Shown: one piece after another, positions 59,261-64,000 of the stretch
How positions within the stretch are numbered: the first letter of the stretch is position 1
How the letters are laid out: every line of letters begins with the position of its first letter
Source: Cinnamomum chago
Taxonomy: Eukaryota; Streptophyta; Magnoliopsida; Laurales; Lauraceae
NCBI GenBank assembly: GCA_038049695.1
Contig: CP142456.1
Span: 67,173,922-67,237,921, forward strand
Length of the DNA: 64,000 nt
Direction: 5' to 3'
Notes under the pieces: generated by a model
Database searches by the model: none
Seen by the model: only the letters and a program-made list of their open reading frames with translations
Told to the model about the DNA's origin: nothing
Position numbers and translations under genes: made by a program

Positions 59261-60876
59261 AAATGCGACAAAAAAATTTCATCTCTATTTCTTATATTTA
59301 TGACAAAATATTTTTGTCTCTAATTTCTTCCTTTAATGACAAATTATTTTGTCACTAATTACTTACAAGTATGTTTCCAACATAGTGTATTGGAGACGAA
59401 AAAAAATTACTTGTTTCCATCAGTGTATTGGAGACAAAAAAAAATCGTCACTAATTTATCTTTTTCAGTGACGAATTTTTTTTTTCGTCACCACCACCTT
59501 TCTGCGACGAGGCTTTGGCGACAACAAGGGTGACGAAAAATTTTCGTCTTAATTAGTTTCGGTGACGAAATATGTACAATTTGGGACAAATCTGTTTCGT
59601 CATTAGACCCCAAATTTCTTGTAGTGTAAATTAGCCAAAAACTCGGGTACATTTTTTCGTAACTCAGACAAATTTGCGCAAAACTCAAATATATTTGATA
59701 AAAAATGAAAAACTCAGATAAATTTAACAGAAACTCATATAAGTTTGTTAAAACTCAGATTAACTTGACAAAAATTTAGATAGATTTTACAAAAACTCAG
59801 ATAAATTTAATAAAAACTCATATATATTTGTTTCTGGGCTTCTGCACAACGGGTCAGGTCTTACCTAGACTGGACCGAGCCCGATACTGAACCCAAAACA
59901 AAAAAGAAAATGGGTTCTTCTTCTTCATTCTGTTTCTGCAATTGACCCGAGGGGCGGTCTTCTTCTTCCTCAGCTACGGGATTGCAGCGGCGGCGGTTAA
60001 TTCTCCGGCAGCGGTGGGTGAACCAGAAAATCAGAGAGAAAACTATCTTTGGAACCAAACAGTCCATGTTGGACTTGCAAGGATGGGGTGGTCTTCTGAT
60101 GAATGGCGGATGGAGAAAGAAGAATGGGTTGCAGGGATCGGCCTCAAGTGATGGGGATAGAGGAGAGACCGAGATGGGCGATGGAGATGTTTGATTCGCA
60201 AGGGAGGCTCTGAGATGGGTCGGTAATGGAGAGACAGGCGTGGAGAGGGTGAGGCGTGAGAGAGGAATGGTGATGGAGAGGTCCATGCAGGGAGGAAGAA
60301 GATGGATATGGAGGGCTGCTGGGCGTGGTTTTTGAGATGGGACCAGGGTGATGAGACTGTGCGAAAGGGAGCGATGCAGGGTGATCAAGAGAGGGAGTGG
60401 TGAGAGGTTCTGCGCAGGATGGAGAGGGATCGTGAGAGGGAGATGGGGATGAGGTCGCATGGGAGATGGAGGAGAGGGGATTCTACGCCTAGGAGAGATG
60501 AGACGAAATATGGGTTGATGAAGAAGAGGGATAATACAAGATTTGAAATTTCAAATTTCAAATTTTTATGCATAAAACAGTTGAAAGGGTAAATCAGTCA
60601 TGCCAGTTGTATCTAGCGACCTCTCACCGAAATATTTTCAGTTGCATGGACTACGGGACTTAGAGGAAAAATTGATGGACTGGAAGCCTTACAAGACCTC
60701 TATGATGGACCTTTCGCTAATTTACTCTTTTTTTAATAGCTCTTAAAACTCAGGTAACACGTATCAGTTTGGTTGTCACTAAAATTCATCTTTTAGGTTA
60801 TCGTTTTGAGTAACAAAAGATTATTTTTTTCAAGCCCCCCTCAAAAGAAAACCATGGGTCCGTCACTACCTATATA

Positions 60877-62350
60877 AAACCCCCTTTCATCTTCCGATAG
60901 TATATGTTGAAAATGCAAAGATACAAATGCTTACGATCAGGGGCAGACCCATGTAAGGTCAACCTGGGGCGGTCACCCTAGGTGTTTTGAAAAAAGGCCC
61001 AAAAGGGCCATGCCCGAGGTGTTTTGAAAAAAAAAAGCCCAAAACGGACATGGCCCATATGGCCATGCCCCATACCCTCCCCCCTTTCCAACCCATTTTG
61101 GTGCTTTTGGAAATGGATATTGTTCATTTATAGCTAATAGAGAAGGCAGGAAAATAAGTTATGATAAAAACCCAACTTACACATGAGTAGATTGATGCTG
61201 TTGTTAAGGCTTCTGCTTAATCTTATTCGTACCTTTTTCTTGTTTGTTGTTGTAAGTGGGTATATCTAAGAATGCTTACTTGTGTTGGGGTTGGACTTAG
61301 ATTGCAATCAATTTGGGTGTTTTGGTGGCAAGGAAATGGATGCCTGTTGATTTTACAAAGCATCCTGGAAAGAGCTTTGGCCACTAAACCTATAGGAGTA
61401 GATGGATGCTAGTATTTAGGCTTTCTGGTTATAGTGAGGGGTGTGGGGGATCTATGATGAGATTTGCATCATGGGTTTTTGCAAGAAATCAATGGACAGT
61501 AACAACTGGAGGCCTTCTCAATCTTTCATGGGCCCTGAACTAGGTTCACTCAGAATAGATATCGATACACCGTTAGATTGGTGTATAAAAATACATGATC
61601 AATATGTTAGATTGGTGAAATTTGGCCTACTCCCATATTGGAGGGGGTATTAGATTTTTGGTACGTTGGCTTCATTGACCATTGTGAAGCTTCACTCAAT
61701 TGGAGCCTCATAGGGCTTCTGCATCTTGAGGAGCTGGATCCTCTAATGCGTTGAACCAAGGGGATTTTGTGAGGCACCTTAGTCCCATCATCCCACTTAT
61801 GAAAAATTTATACCAATCAAAATAATGAGCCCTTGATTTCATTCAAAAAGGAGTTGGGTACACTGCCAAATTGATCACTTATAAAAACACGTGAATAAAA
61901 TACTATGAAAAATTCAGGTGTTACATAATGATCAGTTTGATGGTGTTCTAGTGGAGTGAAATTTAGTGAAGGCCTACACCAGAGAGGGCATTTATTTTAA
62001 ATGATTTAGACTTCCTTCCAAGGAGCCTTGCAAATTTCCCAGGAGTACTGTAAGCCTAAGAGAGTCATGACTCTAAGGTAATGCTGACAACTTTGAAGAC
62101 TAGTCCACAAGCCCATTTACTTCTCTGCCCATTAGGCCTAAGCCTGGGTATATAGTTTGACTATTTGTCTTGACAAATTCTCAACATGAGCAATAAGAAA
62201 ACTGGAGTGATCCCTCATGATTTTGTGGATCTCCCTTATTAAACTTTTCAACTGAACTTGTATGGTATGTACAATCCCTTAAATTGGAAATTACAATCAA
62301 CCATGATCCTTTAATTAGGGAAACAAATACCTTAAGATTATTTACAGTTA
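60877..62350. other. Non-coding DNA with transposon scraps
   Basis: A hAT-end-like CAGGGGCAGACCC at about 60937, a duplicated AGGTGTTTTGAAAAAA at 60981 and 61017, and a 70-codon frame at 61441-61653 that I cannot identify. Otherwise nothing seen. Confidence 0.4.
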
Positions 62351-62359
62351 TGATAGTTT

Positions 62360-63660
62360 TCATATGGAATACTTGAGACTATGCTCCTTCACACTTGCCC
62401 TCAATTGATGTGGATGAAAAACGTCAATTTGGATACTAGAAATTAATGCCTGCCATGAGTCATAGCCTTGGTAAATATATCCACAAGCTGGAGGGATGAT
62501 AGTACATGAGGAAATGCAAGAAGCTTGTCTTATTTCTTTTCCTGGAGAAATTACAATCGTGCTCGATATGTTGTGTGTGTTCATGGTTGACCGGATTGAA
62601 GGCTAGTTAGAATTGCTAGTGTTATTAGCATAGAGGGGGATTGGATTTGGAATTTTGATGCCCTATTTCATGACGAATGCGGGTAATCCAGATTACTTTA
62701 GAACAAGCAGAAAAAATTGCACAATACTTGGATTTTGTGAAGGATTTTGATTCCCGATTGGGTCTCTCACATTTCCAGGAGATAACGTTATCATCTTCAT
62801 CATCAAAACCTTGTCCTAACTATGTTGGGGTTTGCTACATAAATTCTGTTTCTTTATTTCGATCAATTATGAGCCAAATCCTTGAATAGCTTGTACTTCT
62901 TCAACCCTATCCTTAATACTTCCATTCATGTCGTCTTCGACCTACCACTTCTCCTTGGTGGGTCATCAGCATGCATAGAAAAAAATTTCCTCAATGGCAC
63001 CGCTACTAGCTCGCATTGGACATGTCAAAACCATCTCAAATGAGTTTCTCGCAAGTTATCACATATTTGTTACTACCCCTAAATGCTCTTGAAAGCGCTC
63101 ATTTTTATTCCATCTTTCTTATGTTTACCTCATATCCATCTCAACATTCTCGCCTCTATTACCCTCATTCTATACATGTGTTGCTTCTTGATTGGTCGAC
63201 ATTTTGCTCCATAGATCATAGCTAGTCTAATTACTGTCCTATAAAATTTTTCCTTTAACCAGTACTGGAACAATAAAAAATCTCTTTCAGCCGATAGTAA
63301 AACGATAAGTATCGAGTTACCCGTCCCAATCAACATCAGCATAAGCAGGCTGTGGTAATGGTGATGTTGATGAGAAGAACAAATCACGTCTTATGGTTCC
63401 TTGAAGATATCTGATGATGTGAAGTACGAGAGTCAAATGATGATGTTGAGGATCGGACATGAATTGGCTGACAATATTTACTCCATGAGAAATATCAGAA
63501 TGTGTTGTAATTAAGTATATGAGACTATCAACCAATCTACAATATACTACATGATCAATTATTGGATCACCATTATCTTTATTGAATTTAACATTCACTT
63601 CAGAGTATTTGGTCTTGTGAGAAAACCCCACGCCTGAAGTGTTTGATCTTAAGCTCGAGC
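62360..63660 (-). mobile_element. Decayed Copia fragment (RT end and RNase H), split by a LINE
   Basis: On the minus strand 63631-63290 reads VKFNKDNGDPIIDHVVYCRLVDSLIYL, DISHGVNIVSQFMSDP, IIRYLQGT and YADVDWDG: the end of a Copia RT and the start of RNase H, with a stop just after. 62600-62390 resembles the end of Copia RNase H and following DNA. No LTRs seen. It belongs to a different Copia lineage from the intact element. Confidence 0.65.
62785..63262 (-). mobile_element. 5'-truncated RTE-type LINE
   Basis: On the minus strand it starts in the RT C-terminal region (KFYRTVIRLAMIYGAKCRPIKKQH, then EARMLRWI). It ends with the RTE-like 3' tail ACATAGTTAGGACAAGG followed by a TGATGATGA-type repeat. 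5' truncation is usual for LINEs. It sits inside the Copia fragment. Confidence 0.65.
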
Positions 63661-63665
63661 AAGTA

Positions 63666-64000
63666 CACTACTAGAAAAAAGGATTTTTATATCGGCTAAA
63701 AACCGATATAAAAGACCTATTATATCGGATTTTCAGTAAACTTTAAACCGATATAAGTACCCCCGATATAATAAATAACTATAACCGATATAATATGTGT
63801 ATTATTTCATATCGATTTTTGGACAACTGATGTCTTTTAAACCTGAAATTATAACACATATTACTGTAAAACCGATATAAAAAAAAGTGAAACCGATATA
63901 AAAAACATTTATAATATCGATTTTCGGAGAACTGATGTGTTTTGAAACTAAAATTATAGCATACATTACTATAAAACCGATATAAAAAAGAGTGAAACCA
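63666..64000. mobile_element. CACTA element, left end only
   Basis: Starts CACTACTAGAAAAAAGG, a CACTA terminus, and continues with many ACCGATATAA/TATATCGG words in both directions (at least ten in 335 bp), the expected subterminal transposase-binding array. It runs off the window. A different family from 56273-59626, judged by the repeat word. Confidence 0.8.

Larger units (their letters stand above)
56273..59626. mobile_element. Non-autonomous CACTA element, 3354 bp, nested in the hAT
   Basis: Ends CACTACAAGAAATTTAGG and, inverted, CACTACAAGAAATTTGGGG: the classic plant CACTA terminus. Three-bp duplication TAA at 56270-56272 and 59627-59629. Both subterminal zones (56290-57040 and 59265-59610) are packed with GACGAA/TTCGTC words, often as TTTTTGTGACGAA or ATTCGTCACCAATAAGGAT, as expected for transposase-binding repeats. 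The interior has a C-rich gene-leader-like stretch (57080-57550) and the 5S-bearing LTR array. No transposase frame. Confidence 0.93.
55081..60868. mobile_element. Large non-autonomous hAT-like element, 5788 bp
   Basis: Ends CATGGGCGGACAC and, inverted, TAGTGACGGACCC, with a further GGGGGCT/GGGGGGCTTG block inside each end. A perfect 8-bp duplication CCTATATA lies at 55073-55080 and 60869-60876. Both inner arms carry AT-rich short repeats (AAATAAATTTCAAAA type at 55590-56100; AACTCAGATAAATTT type at 56150-56270 and 59640-59820). A 3354-bp CACTA element is nested between them, so the hAT alone is about 2.4 kb. A GC-rich stretch at 59880-60480 may be captured host DNA. No transposase. Confidence 0.8.

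Noticed and set aside
59861-60460. 199-codon minus-strand frame rich in P, L, S and R
   Set aside because: Low-complexity, no domain, lies in GC-rich filler of a hAT element; open by composition.
61441-61653. 70-codon frame WGIYDEICIMGF...
   Set aside because: Reads somewhat protein-like but no family, promoter or splice context could be supported.

Overview
The window is nuclear DNA of a flowering plant. It is AT-rich, with GT-AG introns, long non-coding stretches and many plant transposons (Copia LTR elements, L1 and RTE LINEs, tRNA-derived SINEs, MULEs, hAT and CACTA elements, Helitron-like repeats and MITEs). No sequence feature fixes the species. There are few host genes: a ubiquitin-specific protease (UBP/USP, family C19) present twice, a RING-H2 E3 ligase (BRH1/RHA type) present once intact and once reduced to promoter plus start codon, and a putative small secreted peptide. 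A short fragment of a GT14-like glycosyltransferase is also visible.

The main layout is a tandem segmental duplication. Copy 1 covers 1-6488 and about 22590-27638. Copy 2 covers about 40133-47296 and 47546-52937. Both run from the 3' half of the UBP gene to the start of the RING-H2 gene. In copy 1 the UBP reading frame is open through three exons, but the RING-H2 gene is cut after six codons. In copy 2 the UBP frame is shifted, but the RING-H2 gene is intact. The copies differ by datable insertions: copy 2 alone has an 817-bp solo LTR with a perfect 5-bp target duplication, and copy 1 alone has about 16 kb extra (6490-22590). That extra DNA consists of repeated Helitron-like units (A, B, C), a MULE, two 640-bp hAT elements and the small peptide gene.

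Between the copies (27640-40130) lie a 1584-bp MULE with a perfect 9-bp target duplication, a wrecked L1 LINE on the minus strand, and a complete Copia retrotransposon (31744-38320, minus strand). The Copia element has LTRs that look identical, a primer binding site, one open 1397-codon gag-pol frame and 5-bp target duplications. An older solo LTR of the same family lies 322 bp further on, in the opposite orientation.

The right part (55081-60868) is a three-level nest: a 5.8-kb non-autonomous hAT-like element (8-bp target duplication) holds a 3.35-kb non-autonomous CACTA element (3-bp target duplication). The CACTA element holds a tandem array of five LTR-like units carrying 5S-rRNA-derived sequence, separated by 44-49-bp spacers with a tRNA-Met-type primer site. 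This is best read as a multimer of a Cassandra-type TRIM and is the most unusual structure here. The right edge has decayed Copia and RTE-LINE fragments and the start of a second CACTA element that runs out of the window. All boundaries were read by eye; identity levels are qualitative.
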